Part shown: piece by piece, positions 1 through 8,128 of the stretch
Layout of the letters: each line of letters opens with the position of its first letter
Position numbering within the stretch: position 1 is the stretch's first letter
Assembly: GCA_024403455.1 (NCBI GenBank)
Contig: JAKSRR010000003.1
Coordinates: forward strand, 81,599-145,598
DNA length: 64,000 nt
Source: Lachnospiraceae bacterium
GTDB taxonomy: Bacteria; Bacillota; Clostridia; Lachnospirales; Lachnospiraceae
Direction: 5' to 3'
Position numbers and translations under genes: made by a program
Notes under the pieces: generated by a model
What the model was told of the DNA's origin: nothing
Seen by the model: the letters and a program-made list of their open reading frames with translations, nothing else
The model's database searches: none

Positions 1-1791
1 GGTGCGATTTTCCAGACTACGAGCAACCTCTTCTCCAACAGGCTCATACTTCTCGATTTCCTGACGAATGGTAATATGGAATGTACTACCTCCGCCGTAA
101 GCACTATCTACCTGTATATCTCCCCCCATCAATTCAACTAATCCTTTACTGATGGTAAGACCAAGTCCCGTACCCTGCACATTTTTATTTCGTCTGTTAT
201 CTACTTGTCCAAACTTTGCAAAGATTTTTTCGATATCTTCCGGTTTGATTCCCGCACCAGTATCCTTAATGTCGAATCGAATCATAGGATTCACTTCATC
301 CTTGTTCCAGCTGGCAGAGAGCTTAACATATCCCTGCTTTGTAAACTTCACTGCATTACCCAGAACATTGGTTAACACCTGACGAATTCTTCCCACATCG
401 CCCACCATCTTCCTCGGAAGTGTTTCATCAACAGCGATTCTGTATTCAACGCCTGTTTCACGCAGTCTGGAAATAACTAACGTATTCACTTCATAGATGA
501 GCTGTGCTAAATCATAGTTATCCGGCAGGATTTCATACTTACCTGCCTCCACCTTGGAAATATCCAAAATATCGTTAATGATATCCAGAAGATTGCTTCC
601 TGCGGTATGAATTTCGCCAACCTTCTCCTTTATATCATTCTCTACCGATTCTTCCTGCAAAATCACCTGACTCATACCGATAATGGCATTCATAGGTGTA
701 CGAATCTCGTGACTCATGTTGGCTAGGAAATTACTCTTTGCCGCGTTAGCTTCTTCTGCTATTTCACGGCTTTCCTTTAACAGTTCAATATATTTTCTCG
801 AATCGGTTACGTCATGCACAAAATAAATGGTATAAATATGTTCCTGGAACTGATCTTTAACATCTGTTTGCTCTAGATTACAAACCTTATCGGTCCCCAG
901 TGTTTCATATACTTTTTCCTCATCGTTGGAGAGTTTAAAGAAATCCTCCATATGCATGCCCAGAAGTTCCTGCATGCTCTTCTGTAAATAGGCTTCTGCA
1001 CTCTTATTGGCAAGAGCTACATTCCCATCTTCGTCTGTAATCACAACCGGAACCCCAACATCCTCAAATACATATTGGGAAACATTGGTTTTGGACAAAC
1101 CAAACACTCTGTTTCTTTTAGAAACTCGATACAATATAATCGTAGCCGCAAATGCGCCAATACAACTTCCTGGAATTGCCGGTGTTCCAAAGATCATAGG
1201 GATTAAGGTGTCCAAAAGATATCCTGCCATAATAACAGGGCCGAACCACATAAAATTCACGTACACGTTACGACTTCTGCGTTTTTTTGCCTTCACTAAA
1301 CCATGTCGTACAATGACATAAAACATAATGAGACCCATTATGTTAGAACCAAACTGCAGATAACGTCCAAACGACATCTTACTCGTATACCAGTAACCCC
1401 AGGGGGTCATTTGGAAAGTTACCGTCTTCTTCTGGATAACAAAGAACCATGCTGTCAGCGACGAAACTACAAAAAGCCCTACAAAGGTATACAGCAGTTT
1501 GCTTTTGAACTGTGTAATTCCTATTGTATAGGTGAATACCGCAATCATAAATAGAGTAATAGACAGTAATGCGATTGCTCTGGGAACATAGGCAAAATCA
1601 CTATTATGGCAAAGGCTCATCCACGCGTAACCCATATTCCATGTGAATACGAAGAAAAACGCCCAAAACATCTGTCTGCTGGTCTTGGAATGATTACTCT
1701 CTCTTAAATTTAAAATACCTAAAAACAGAGCCGCAAATCCCATGGCCATGATTCCTATGGCGACAAGGGAACCGATTACACACTGTTCCAT
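1..1791 (-). CDS. Membrane sensor histidine kinase, 3' end outside window
   Basis: About 597 codons are visible and the frame is still open at the window edge. The first ~220 residues form about seven hydrophobic segments, like the 7TM sensor modules of histidine kinases. A PAS-like segment follows (about residues 240-335). The H-box FLANMSHEIRTPM puts the phospho-acceptor His near residue 361; the N-box (GRIRQVLTNVLGNAVKF) and G-boxes (DTGAGI, GTGLGLTIS) mark the HATPase domain. By family knowledge it autophosphorylates on His in response to a membrane or cytoplasmic signal. The HATPase domain ends near residue 590, so any receiver or Hpt domain of a hybrid kinase would lie beyond the window. 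No partner response regulator is visible. The ATG start opens directly into the first membrane segment. Signal and targets are unknown. Confidence 0.93.
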   Translation of the reverse strand, partial: MEQCVIGSLVAIGIMAMGFAALFLGILNLRESNHSKTSRQMFWAFFFVFTWNMGYAWMSLCHNSDFAYVPRAIALLSITLFMIAVFTYTIGITQFKSKLLYTFVGLFVVSSLTAWFFVIQKKTVTFQMTPWGYWYTSKMSFGRYLQFGSNIMGLIMFYVIVRHGLVKAKKRRSRNVYVNFMWFGPVIMAGYLLDTLIPMIFGTPAIPGSCIGAFAATIILYRVSKRNRVFGLSKTNVSQYVFEDVGVPVVITDEDGNVALANKSAEAYLQKSMQELLGMHMEDFFKLSNDEEKVYETLGTDKVCNLEQTDVKDQFQEHIYTIYFVHDVTDSRKYIELLKESREIAEEANAAKSNFLANMSHEIRTPMNAIIGMSQVILQEESVENDIKEKVGEIHTAGSNLLDIINDILDISKVEAGKYEILPDNYDLAQLIYEVNTLVISRLRETGVEYRIAVDETLPRKMVGDVGRIRQVLTNVLGNAVKFTKQGYVKLSASWNKDEVNPMIRFDIKDTGAGIKPEDIEKIFAKFGQVDNRRNKNVQGTGLGLTISKGLVELMGGDIQVDSAYGGGSTFHITIRQEIEKYEPVGEEVARSLENRT

Positions 1792-1812
1792 TTCAAACTC
1801 CTAAATACAAAT

Positions 1813-2670
1813 CTATTTTTTCTTTTTCTTGAATATGCGGGAGAAGAAGCCTTCTTTTTTCTTTTTGCCCATTTCGGCACCTGCGGTTTCAACATTAGAA
1901 ACCGTCCCGAAAAGAACAGGGCTTTCTTCCGTTTTCTCCTGCTTCGTAGCTACAACTGCATAAGGCTGCGCTTCTTCTCTTGCTTTCTCATCCACCTTCG
2001 CAGTCCTATATTCAGACATTGCGTTTGCCTGGATTTTCTTCTGAAACATCTCTGCTGATGCTTTATGATCCGCAGATACTTCTACTACAGTAGGTGTTTC
2101 CGACATAGATGCTGCAGCTCGATTTACAGAAGGTGCCGCTTGTTCTGCAGGCTTTCTTGAAGGACGCATGAGATCCCAAATCGCTACGGTCTTTCCCTCA
2201 TCCTCGTCATCATCTTCCGCTTGATTATTAGAAACAGGCTCAGATACGGGAGCTGCCGCTCTTGGAACAACACTAAATAAGTCCACTTCTGTATCATCAT
2301 CCTGCATATCCGCCATTGCTTCTACTGAACTCATCTGTGCCAATGGTGTACTCTGTGTAGCAGGTGCTTCTTCTGCAATATTTTCCGCTTGCATGGTAGG
2401 TGTCTCAGTTTCTACTACAGTTTTCTCAGCTACTGGTTCCTCTACTACTGCTTGCGTAGCAGTTTCTGTAGTTTTAACAGCTTCCTTTACGGCATCTCTA
2501 ATAGACATTGTCTGTGCCTTTTCAGCAATACCTGGTGTTGCCGCAGCCGTTTCTATTTCTGCAGGCTGTTCAGGAACCTGCTCAGGTTCCGTCTTTTCTT
2601 CCTTCTTCTCTGTACTGGGACCCATTGCGCCCCAAAATGCTACAGTCTTTCCTTCATCATCATTATACAT
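1813..2670 (-). CDS. Acidic low-complexity protein with duplicated EGKTVA motif and Lys-rich tail
   Basis: Unrecognised, 285 residues. An acidic motif near the N-terminus (DDEGKTVAFWGAMGPS, about residues 4-19) recurs around residues 155-171 as DEDEGKTVAIWDLMRPS. Between and after these the sequence is rich in Glu, Ala, Thr, Val and Pro and looks disordered. The C-terminus is a basic patch, KKKKEGFFSRIFKKKKK, with aromatic residues spaced as in an amphipathic membrane-binding or nucleic-acid-binding tail. No signal peptide or membrane segment is seen. The ATG follows an AGGGAG ribosome binding site. It lies 21 bases upstream of the histidine kinase start, so the two may be co-transcribed. A scaffold or membrane-anchored adaptor is possible but is inference only. 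Confidence 0.75.
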   Translation of the reverse strand: MYNDDEGKTVAFWGAMGPSTEKKEEKTEPEQVPEQPAEIETAAATPGIAEKAQTMSIRDAVKEAVKTTETATQAVVEEPVAEKTVVETETPTMQAENIAEEAPATQSTPLAQMSSVEAMADMQDDDTEVDLFSVVPRAAAPVSEPVSNNQAEDDDEDEGKTVAIWDLMRPSRKPAEQAAPSVNRAAASMSETPTVVEVSADHKASAEMFQKKIQANAMSEYRTAKVDEKAREEAQPYAVVATKQEKTEESPVLFGTVSNVETAGAEMGKKKKEGFFSRIFKKKKK

Positions 2671-2775
2671 ACCGCGTAACTCTCCCTATCGTTTTTCAAA
2701 CTATTCTATTCTCTGTATACCAGGGACTCCATTAGGCATAAAAACCCATACTGTACTATTATACCACAAGCCATC

Positions 2776-2803
2776 AAAAAGAGGGTGCACCGCCCCCCCT
2801 TTT
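2776..2803 (-). terminator. Probable intrinsic terminator
   Basis: On the minus strand a G-rich/C-rich imperfect hairpin (AAAAGGGGGG pairing with CCCTCTTTTT) ends in five T residues, just after the stop of the small membrane protein gene upstream. It separates that gene from the acidic repeat protein. Confidence 0.6.
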
Positions 2804-2807
2804 CCAA

Positions 2808-3398
2808 CTAATATCCTTCTACAGATTGTGATTTTAATTCCATAAGTTCCTGATCGATATTTTTTGTGCCTTCGTTTTCTAAAGACTTCTTTAGGATAGC
2901 ATCTGCTTTAGCAGCCCTCTGTCTAGCACGAGCAAGGGCTTTTTTCGACATCATGTGCATAGCAATACCTACAGAAAGAACCACTGGCCCAATAACAATT
3001 CCTGCAAGCACAGCCCTTCCACCGTTCATTCCCATTCCACCAGAAGCTAACGCCCCACCTCCAAAGAATGCTAACGTCGCTCTTTTTGCTGCTGCCCCAG
3101 TCAGTTCAGAGATTTTCGTTCCAGTAGATGCTTTCGCCGCCAGCATGGCCACTTTATAGGAAAGCAAACCTAGAATGCCTCCTGCTATACCGCCTATCGC
3201 TAATCCTTTCCATCTGGCCTTTTTAATTTCGCCCGGAAAGTCTTCATAGTCTGCCGCATCAACTTCTTTCAAACGGTAGTCCGTTAATTTATTTAATTTT
3301 TCTGCCTCGCCATATTTCTTGTGAGCTCGTACTGAAAGAATAGCTCCTGTAATTCCCGTAATGGTCGAGAACAAAATACCTACCACTGGCGCTAACAT
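2808..3398 (-). CDS. Small membrane protein, unrecognised
   Basis: 196 residues. An N-terminal hydrophobic segment (VVGILFSTITGITGAIL) is followed by a charged stretch, then two Gly/Ala-rich hydrophobic segments (around residues 65-85 and 115-145) containing glycine-zipper-like runs such as GGIAGGILGLL and GGGALASGGMGMNGG. The C-terminal third is basic, Ala-rich and predicted helical, ending acidic. A GAGG ribosome binding site precedes the ATG by five bases. No known family was recognised. The Gly-rich segments suggest packed helices or an oligomeric membrane protein, but function is unknown. Confidence 0.7.
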   Translation of the reverse strand: MLAPVVGILFSTITGITGAILSVRAHKKYGEAEKLNKLTDYRLKEVDAADYEDFPGEIKKARWKGLAIGGIAGGILGLLSYKVAMLAAKASTGTKISELTGAAAKRATLAFFGGGALASGGMGMNGGRAVLAGIVIGPVVLSVGIAMHMMSKKALARARQRAAKADAILKKSLENEGTKNIDQELMELKSQSVEGY

Positions 3399-3502
3399 CT
3401 AAACCTCGCTACTCTAAACGCAAAACACTACCGCCAAATTTCACGAACTCACGGTCGTGTAAATTCACAGCATTCCTGTTCTCAGGTAATTCTACATTTT
3501 CA

Positions 3503-3660
3503 CTACACCTCTACAAGACCCCTCTGCAATATCTTTTCAAATTCTTCTGGCGTGACGGCAAGCATACACTGCATCCCCCTCTCATCCATACCAGCATCTA
3601 TGAACTTTTATAACTGTCAATTTCTTCATCATCCTGGTGGGTAAGGTCTAATAACTTCAT
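3503..3660 (-). pseudogene. Frameshifted remnant of a small gene
   Basis: Reading from an ATG just downstream of the TPR-like gene gives MKLLDLTHQDDEEIDSYK and then an early stop. Shifting the frame by one base at TATAAAAG continues into a protein-like segment, FIDAGMDERGMQCMLAVTPE and on to a stop about 35 residues later. The two halves together would make a ~52-residue acidic protein or the end of a longer one. No good ribosome binding site is seen. A single indel or a sequencing error at the A run would explain it; chance is also possible for such a short stretch. Confidence 0.35.
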
Positions 3661-3675
3661 ATAGACACTTTCATC

Positions 3676-4740
3676 TTATAAACCACTGTAAGCTTCCTGT
3701 AGTTTTTGAATTACAGCATTAACCTGATTTACTGAATATGTACTGGTATTTATAATAATGCCTGCCTGCTTTGGTTCCAGTGGCTCTCCAGTCGCAGACA
3801 AAATTCCCCCATTCTGTTGAAATGTATCTAAATACTGTCGTCTATCGTCCTCCGCCGTAGCAATAAGAATCATATAATATGCATTATTAGCAGCATTAAA
3901 CTGGCTTGCACAGTTGTTATAAAAATCGCTTGCCTGTTGATATTTTGCCCAATTATCATTTGTAAAGCAATACGTATACTCTGACGCACTATTTAAACCA
4001 TTATGATCCTGGTAATTACCATGTTTACAAACAGTCTCTATATAAAAATTCTCAAGTAAAAAGTCCGTGTGATTTGTTGAGTCTGTATTTAGAAACACAT
4101 CAATGCCATTATCATGTAGTATATCTTCTGGAATTTCCTCACCTATATAATCTTCTTCCGCGATTACTTCTGTCTTTGTTTTGTTTTCTTCATTGCCTGC
4201 CAACTCAACGTAATCATTATCCTGTCTATTTTCTTCATTCTTTTCATCTACAATACTTTCCGGCAATCCATCAGTTAGCATATCCGATTCGCCTGCAGCG
4301 ATATCCGCATTATTACTCCCCCTCTTTGTTTCTTCAATATTTTTCTTTTTCTCTTCAATGATACGTCTAAAATCATCTAGTTCTTTATCTCCTGTACTAT
4401 TTTCACCATCAATCAGCACCGTGATTGCTGCATCATAATATGCAATTGCCGCATCTATATCATTTTGGTTAATTGCATCATCCGCTAAGTACACGTAAAC
4501 ATTGGCTATTCCCTCATATGCCTTTACATTCTGTGGATCAATCTCTATTACTTTCTTGAATACTGCAATTGCCATCTCATAATTCATTTCATCTAGATAT
4601 AATCTATCTAATTGTAAATTCTGACTCTCCTTTCTCGAGAAATCAATTTTTATAGAGATAGCAAAAATTAATCCCCCTACCAGTATTAATCCACTCAAAA
4701 CAAAAATTAGTAAACTTTTTTTCCTATCGTTATTATTCAT
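3676..4740 (-). CDS. Membrane-anchored TPR-type protein
   Basis: About 354 residues from the chosen ATG, which has an AAGGA site ten bases upstream; an ATG 11 codons earlier has none. One N-terminal membrane segment (LLIFVLSGLILVGGLIFAI) is followed by about three helical TPR-like repeats, clearest in YEMAIAVFKKVIEIDPQNVK and AIAYYDAAI. A long acidic linker leads to a C-terminal domain of about 120 residues with aromatic residues and three Cys (VCKHG, YTYCF, NNCAS). The topology suggests a membrane-tethered protein with an outward TPR and C-terminal domain. No family was recognised for the C-terminal part, and neighbours do not reveal its role. Confidence 0.75.
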   Translation of the reverse strand: MNNNDRKKSLLIFVLSGLILVGGLIFAISIKIDFSRKESQNLQLDRLYLDEMNYEMAIAVFKKVIEIDPQNVKAYEGIANVYVYLADDAINQNDIDAAIAYYDAAITVLIDGENSTGDKELDDFRRIIEEKKKNIEETKRGSNNADIAAGESDMLTDGLPESIVDEKNEENRQDNDYVELAGNEENKTKTEVIAEEDYIGEEIPEDILHDNGIDVFLNTDSTNHTDFLLENFYIETVCKHGNYQDHNGLNSASEYTYCFTNDNWAKYQQASDFYNNCASQFNAANNAYYMILIATAEDDRRQYLDTFQQNGGILSATGEPLEPKQAGIIINTSTYSVNQVNAVIQKLQEAYSGL

Positions 4741-4796
4741 ATCATTCTTATCCTTTTCTTTGCACTTTTTCATTAACTAAACACAAAGAATACCCG

Positions 4797-5030
4797 TTAG
4801 GTCACAAAAATTGAGGCAAAACGTTTTTTAGTTCTATTATCTCGGATATTCATTAAACATCTGACTAATTTCTGCCAGCCATTGTACCTAACAAAGTTTT
4901 CACTGGGTAATAAATCAAAAAACTGCACCTGGCTATAAGGAACATCAATTCCGAAAAGTTGTTTTACCAATTTTGTAAAATGTTTTTCCATCTCACAAAT
5001 GACATCATCAAAATCGATATATACTTTCAC
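4797..5030 (-). pseudogene. Truncated HAD-type nucleotidase remnant
   Basis: The 77-residue product begins MKVYIDFDDVICEMEKHF, the DxD(D/x) motif I of HAD phosphatases, most like the 5'(3')-deoxyribonucleotidase (NT5C) group. Those proteins are usually near 180-200 residues; motifs II-IV are missing here and the last ~30 residues look unrelated. The start is GTG with its AAAGG site touching the codon, which is poor for initiation. It begins seven bases after the acetyltransferase stop. It is most likely a decayed or truncated gene that cannot fold as a full HAD enzyme. Confidence 0.55.
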
Positions 5031-5036
5031 CTTTTT

Positions 5037-5552
5037 TTACAACACCTTTTCCATCATATGAAATTCTTTGGTCCCCACCACTTCATAATACATGCTTATG
5101 GCAGCCACTTCTCTGTAACCATTTCTTAGGTATAACTTCGTAGCTGGCTCATTCCCTTCTATCACATCAAAATGAATTGCCAAATTACCACTTTCCCTGC
5201 AATACTCCTCGATTTCTTTTAAGAAGGCATCACTAACATTTTTCCCTCGGCATAAAGGGGATACTGCCAATGCATGAATGGTAGCAATCTTTTCTCGTGG
5301 TCCTTTGACTGTCCATGCTATATCATCGTACTCTGGATTCACCTCGTAGTTCACCGCAGCAGCACAGATGATTTTTTCATTCTCCCTTACAATGAACAGT
5401 TCTTGGTTTCTGACCATCTGCTTCACAAAGGATAGATCCGGATACTTCTCCGTATTCCACCCAATCTTCGGTCCCTTGGTATTCATGTAAGCTACAACAT
5501 CTTTATAAAAAGCAAATATTTCTTCTATTTCTACTTCTGTCGCCAGTGTCAT
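5037..5552 (-). CDS. GNAT-family N-acetyltransferase
   Basis: About 171 residues. The central acetyl-CoA binding region reads IHALAVSPLCRGKNVSDAFL, matching GNAT motif A (V-x-x-x-x-R/Q-x-x-G/N), followed by YCRESGNLAIHFDV and the NEPATKLYLRNGYREV motif B. The substrate is not predictable. The third of three near-adjacent start codons (GTG, ATG, ATG) is preferred because GAGGG lies five bases upstream. The GTG option would overlap the upstream gene's stop by four bases, so translational coupling is likely. Confidence 0.88.
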   Translation of the reverse strand: MTLATEVEIEEIFAFYKDVVAYMNTKGPKIGWNTEKYPDLSFVKQMVRNQELFIVRENEKIICAAAVNYEVNPEYDDIAWTVKGPREKIATIHALAVSPLCRGKNVSDAFLKEIEEYCRESGNLAIHFDVIEGNEPATKLYLRNGYREVAAISMYYEVVGTKEFHMMEKVL

Positions 5553-5560
5553 CATGTCCC

Positions 5561-6001
5561 TCACTGCATATTCATGCCTTGTCTAATCTGATCGCGCAAT
5601 CCCATAATCTGCTGGGCTACATATTCACAATTATCTACATAACGGAAGGTAAACTCACCCTGCGCAGTGATTAGGGTAATCGTTCCCCACCGGTAACTAA
5701 TGCCGCGAGCATAGGCACGCTTATACTGTACAAAACTCACTTGTGCTAAGGGAATCACTTTTCCCCCGGGAAGTTCCAGTTCATAAGGGTTCACCATAAC
5801 GACCGGTGTTTTCGGAGCTGACACAATCATTATTCCTAAGGCTAAACCAATAACGATAAACATGCCTGTTATAATGAAATATGGTGCTCTGGGGTCTCTA
5901 CCTGCAATCAAAACACATGCCGCAATGCCCATCAGCGCAACTGCAAAGTATATAAATTCTAGTCCTGTCTTTTTCCTCGCTAATACATATGGATATTCCA
6001 T
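5561..6001 (-). CDS. Two-helix membrane protein with PH-like cytoplasmic domain
   Basis: About 146 residues from the ATG behind GAGGAGG (five-base spacing); a GTG ten codons upstream has no site. Two adjacent hydrophobic segments (residues ~14-32 and ~42-60) are followed by a ~80-residue beta-rich domain (VVMVNPYELELPGGKVIPLA, then SYRWGTITLITAQGEFTFRY), the pattern seen in small bacterial PH-like membrane proteins. Function unknown. Probably co-transcribed with the downstream acetyltransferase. Confidence 0.72.
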   Translation of the reverse strand: MEYPYVLARKKTGLEFIYFAVALMGIAACVLIAGRDPRAPYFIITGMFIVIGLALGIMIVSAPKTPVVMVNPYELELPGGKVIPLAQVSFVQYKRAYARGISYRWGTITLITAQGEFTFRYVDNCEYVAQQIMGLRDQIRQGMNMQ

Positions 6002-6049
6002 CTCTTCCTCCTCAAAGTGGCACCCATTCACTTATCCAAATAAGCACAC

Positions 6050-6679
6050 TCAAACCAAGTCTTCCACACTACATCCGAGCGTTCTCGCAAGAGCAATAAC
6101 CGTTCCGGCAGAAGCCTTGCTGATATCCTTCGTTCCCACTTCATACTGCTGCAAAGTTCTTATATTTACACCAGATTTGTCGGCTAATTCTCGCTGCGAA
6201 CAGCCGTATATTTTTCTCTGTGCCTGCAGTTTCGTAATATCATGCTGATTCGCAATTTTCTTTTCTATAGTATCAACAAATTTTTCCTCAGACGCTTCAT
6301 GAAGCGCAGGATATAATTTTAATATATCCGCCATGTTAATCTTTGATAATATTTCCCTAAAGCTCCGACCTGTTCTCCATTGATAATAGGCTAATATCCA
6401 TCCTGCCCAATATTCTGCAGAACAGTCATATTCAATTTGCGAAGCAGGAAATCTAAAACTCTCCCCCGATTTTTCAAAGACATCCATCGCAAGCTCTGTA
6501 CCTGTTTTTCCTGTCACATATTTCGGATTTCCCTTTCCGTAGTGATCCGCCATACCAGTTGTTATAAAAAGGCTAGCAAACGCATCCGCACTCTTTCCAC
6601 AGGCATTCACAGCATAATCAAAGGCTTCCCCCAGATTCTTCATGGCATCATCAAGATATTTCTCATCGTAAGCGTTCAT
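6050..6679 (-). CDS. HTH (XRE-type) protein, likely antitoxin of the DUF3990 gene
   Basis: 209 residues. The C-terminal ~60 residues form a Cro/cI-like helix-turn-helix (CSQRELADKSGVNIRTLQQY, then ALARTLGCSVEDLV). The N-terminal ~140 residues are a helical domain rich in aromatic residues (SAEYWAGWILAYYQWRTGRS), of a type often found beside DUF3990 genes. Its start lies inside the end of the DUF3990 gene (17-base overlap) behind GGAGG, so the pair is coupled. By analogy with other toxin-antitoxin loci it should neutralise the partner and repress the shared promoter; the palindromes upstream are the likely sites. Assignment as antitoxin is inference. Confidence 0.8.
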   Translation of the reverse strand: MNAYDEKYLDDAMKNLGEAFDYAVNACGKSADAFASLFITTGMADHYGKGNPKYVTGKTGTELAMDVFEKSGESFRFPASQIEYDCSAEYWAGWILAYYQWRTGRSFREILSKINMADILKLYPALHEASEEKFVDTIEKKIANQHDITKLQAQRKIYGCSQRELADKSGVNIRTLQQYEVGTKDISKASAGTVIALARTLGCSVEDLV

Positions 6680-7340
6680 CGGAAGCCTCCATTTTCTCTC
6701 TGATAATGTCTCTTATGTAAATTCCGTCAATATCATTCTTCTCCAATTCCCGCATATAAGCTTCTCTGGCAGCTTCATCCCTTGCCTTTCGCTTCGGATA
6801 ATATTCTTTATGATCTACTGGTGAATAATCCAGAAAATGAATCTGCTTGAAAGCCTTCTCGCTCAAAAGTACATACTGCTGCCCTAATGTTCCAAGATGC
6901 ATCGCATAGTCAAGCTGTTTTAATGATATTCCATTTCCGACAAAAGCTCTAGCAAAGGAAAAATAGGAATCATCTGCTCTGTAACCCACAATCACATCAC
7001 TCTCTTTATATGTAGGCAAAAAGTGCTCTAACAAATACTCTCTCCCTCGCTTCTCTATAGGGGAGGATATACGTCCTATTCGATTATCCATAAGAATTGC
7101 AAGCCAGTTAAGAACACTATACTTTTCATCCGATAAATTCAAAGTCTTTAAATCCGTAAGATCGAGCTCATATCTATTGGCGTAACCATCGATACCATCA
7201 TTGCAGCTCCATTCCTTGCACAGTTCTATATGCTCTGTACAGTAAAATCCTCTGCCATAATCATTATATGCTTTACCTGCACCATATTGTGGTTTTTCTA
7301 TTATATTTGACGAACCGTGGTACAAAATAATCTTATCCAC
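6663..7340 (-). CDS. DUF3990 protein, ADP-ribosyltransferase-like candidate toxin
   Basis: 225 residues, GTG start with AAGGAGG nine bases upstream. The N-terminus has LYHGSSNIIEKPQYGAGKAY followed by NDYGRGFYCTE, the hallmark of DUF3990, whose H/Y motif layout resembles the ADP-ribosyltransferase fold. Near residues 145-160 LGQQYVLLSEKAFKQI is the expected late motif with a Gln (Q-x-Y) where the third catalytic residue would be. The chemistry is not demonstrated from sequence. It is the first gene of a two-gene operon with an HTH protein and has an unusually strong promoter with two operator-like palindromes, as in self-repressed toxin-antitoxin loci. Confidence 0.82.
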   Translation of the reverse strand: MDKIILYHGSSNIIEKPQYGAGKAYNDYGRGFYCTEHIELCKEWSCNDGIDGYANRYELDLTDLKTLNLSDEKYSVLNWLAILMDNRIGRISSPIEKRGREYLLEHFLPTYKESDVIVGYRADDSYFSFARAFVGNGISLKQLDYAMHLGTLGQQYVLLSEKAFKQIHFLDYSPVDHKEYYPKRKARDEAAREAYMRELEKNDIDGIYIRDIIREKMEASDERLR

Positions 7341-7345
7341 CTAGG

Positions 7346-7401
7346 TATACCTCCTTAGAAGTAGTTGTCACAATTATACTTCCACAGAAGTATACCGTCA
7401 A
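7346..7401 (-). promoter_or_regulatory. Promoter with two copies of one palindromic operator
   Basis: On the minus strand TTGACG and TATAAT are 17 bases apart. A perfect palindrome, TATACTTC-CACA-GAAGTATA (+ strand 7375-7394), fills the spacer and part of the -10. A second, imperfect copy, TATACCTC-CTTA-GAAGTAGT (7346-7365), lies 29 bases away, over the predicted transcript start and the AAGGAGG ribosome binding site. The layout predicts strong repression, presumably by the HTH protein of the operon. Confidence 0.8.
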
Positions 7402-7450
7402 ATTATCCTGCAAAGAATGAAGATTTTTATTTGCTAATTTGTTTTTTCAT

Positions 7451-7509
7451 AAAAATAAGTCTCCTCGAGATTGGTGGTTTTTCACTCCCACTCTCTGCGA
7501 AGAGACTTA
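7451..7509 (-). terminator. Long-stem terminator of the DUF4160 operon
   Basis: TAAGTCTC and GAGACTTA pair as the base of a ~50-base hairpin with further internal pairing (GGTGG with CTCCCAC nearby), and on the minus strand it is followed by an AT-rich tail containing TTTTT. It sits downstream of the last gene of the DUF4160/DUF2442 operon. The stem is longer than usual, so a small RNA is an alternative. Confidence 0.55.
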
Positions 7510-7603
7510 CTGCGTTAGCTTTCTATTTCTAAGTACAAATCAATTTATAGCGCTTTTTTAACTTCTATGTTTTCTGCTGCCAATGTATTTTCAGAGTTAT
7601 ACT

Positions 7604-7792
7604 TCACTTTATCTCCACCAATTTTCCAAGTTCTATATCGTAAATCATGGGCTTACGTTCAATATTCCTTCCAAAATCTTCTGGAAGTTTTTCCCCGAAT
7701 CTTTCAATCTCATATGCATCAATTTGGGTCTGAATTTCTTCTATAGTTAAATCGCCAAAACCATGCATTTTTTCATCTTTATAACAAATCAT
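7604..7792 (-). CDS. 62-residue protein, third gene of DUF4160/DUF2442 operon
   Basis: The open frame runs further upstream into the DUF2442 gene, but the ATG reading MICYKDEKMHGFGDL has GAGGAG eight bases before it and is the likely start. The product is small and charged, with an EEIQTQIDAYEIERFGEKLP helix and a C-terminal MIYDIELGKLVEIK strand-like end. No known family. Its place, 28 bases after DUF2442 and before the terminator, suggests it belongs with the DUF4160/DUF2442 pair. Confidence 0.7.
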   Translation of the reverse strand: MICYKDEKMHGFGDLTIEEIQTQIDAYEIERFGEKLPEDFGRNIERKPMIYDIELGKLVEIK

Positions 7793-7820
7793 ACTTTTAT
7801 CTCCTCGTAAATATCTTTCA

Positions 7821-8117
7821 TCAGATTGCTTCAACTGATTCATAAGGATAACTTTCAGCATAGACTGTTTCAGGTGCAATATCTATTTCACCATTATCCC
7901 ATGTCATAACTCCATGAAATATGCTGACATTTTTAAATATTTCCTCATTTCGTAAAGGCTCAAATGCACTACCAGTCAAAGTTGTTGTATCAAAAAGTCT
8001 TTTTTCTCCTGATGTAAATGTTACTAACACCATTCCTCCACGAAGTGGTAAAGCTTCTTTGACACGAATTTCTTCTAAATTATTTCCTGCATAGCAGATT
8101 CCATTTACTATATACAT
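7821..8117 (-). CDS. DUF2442 family protein
   Basis: 98 residues. The segment RVKEALPLRGGMVLVTFTSG, then EKRLFDTTTLTGSAFEPLRN and WDNGEIDIAPETVYAES, follows the DUF2442 pattern (a beta-rich start with a K-x-L-F/Y-D step and a final W-x-(D/N)-G-x-D-(I/L)-(A/S)-P-E-x-L/V-Y). It lies 11 bases after a DUF4160 gene, the usual arrangement. These pairs are widespread in accessory DNA and have been proposed as toxin-antitoxin-like modules; biochemical function is unknown. Confidence 0.85.
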   Translation of the reverse strand: MYIVNGICYAGNNLEEIRVKEALPLRGGMVLVTFTSGEKRLFDTTTLTGSAFEPLRNEEIFKNVSIFHGVMTWDNGEIDIAPETVYAESYPYESVEAI

Positions 8118-8128
8118 ACATTTCCCTC

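Noticed and set aside
2389-2845. Plus-strand open frames opposite the acidic repeat protein
   Set aside because: They mirror the low-complexity minus-strand gene and have no ribosome site or family.
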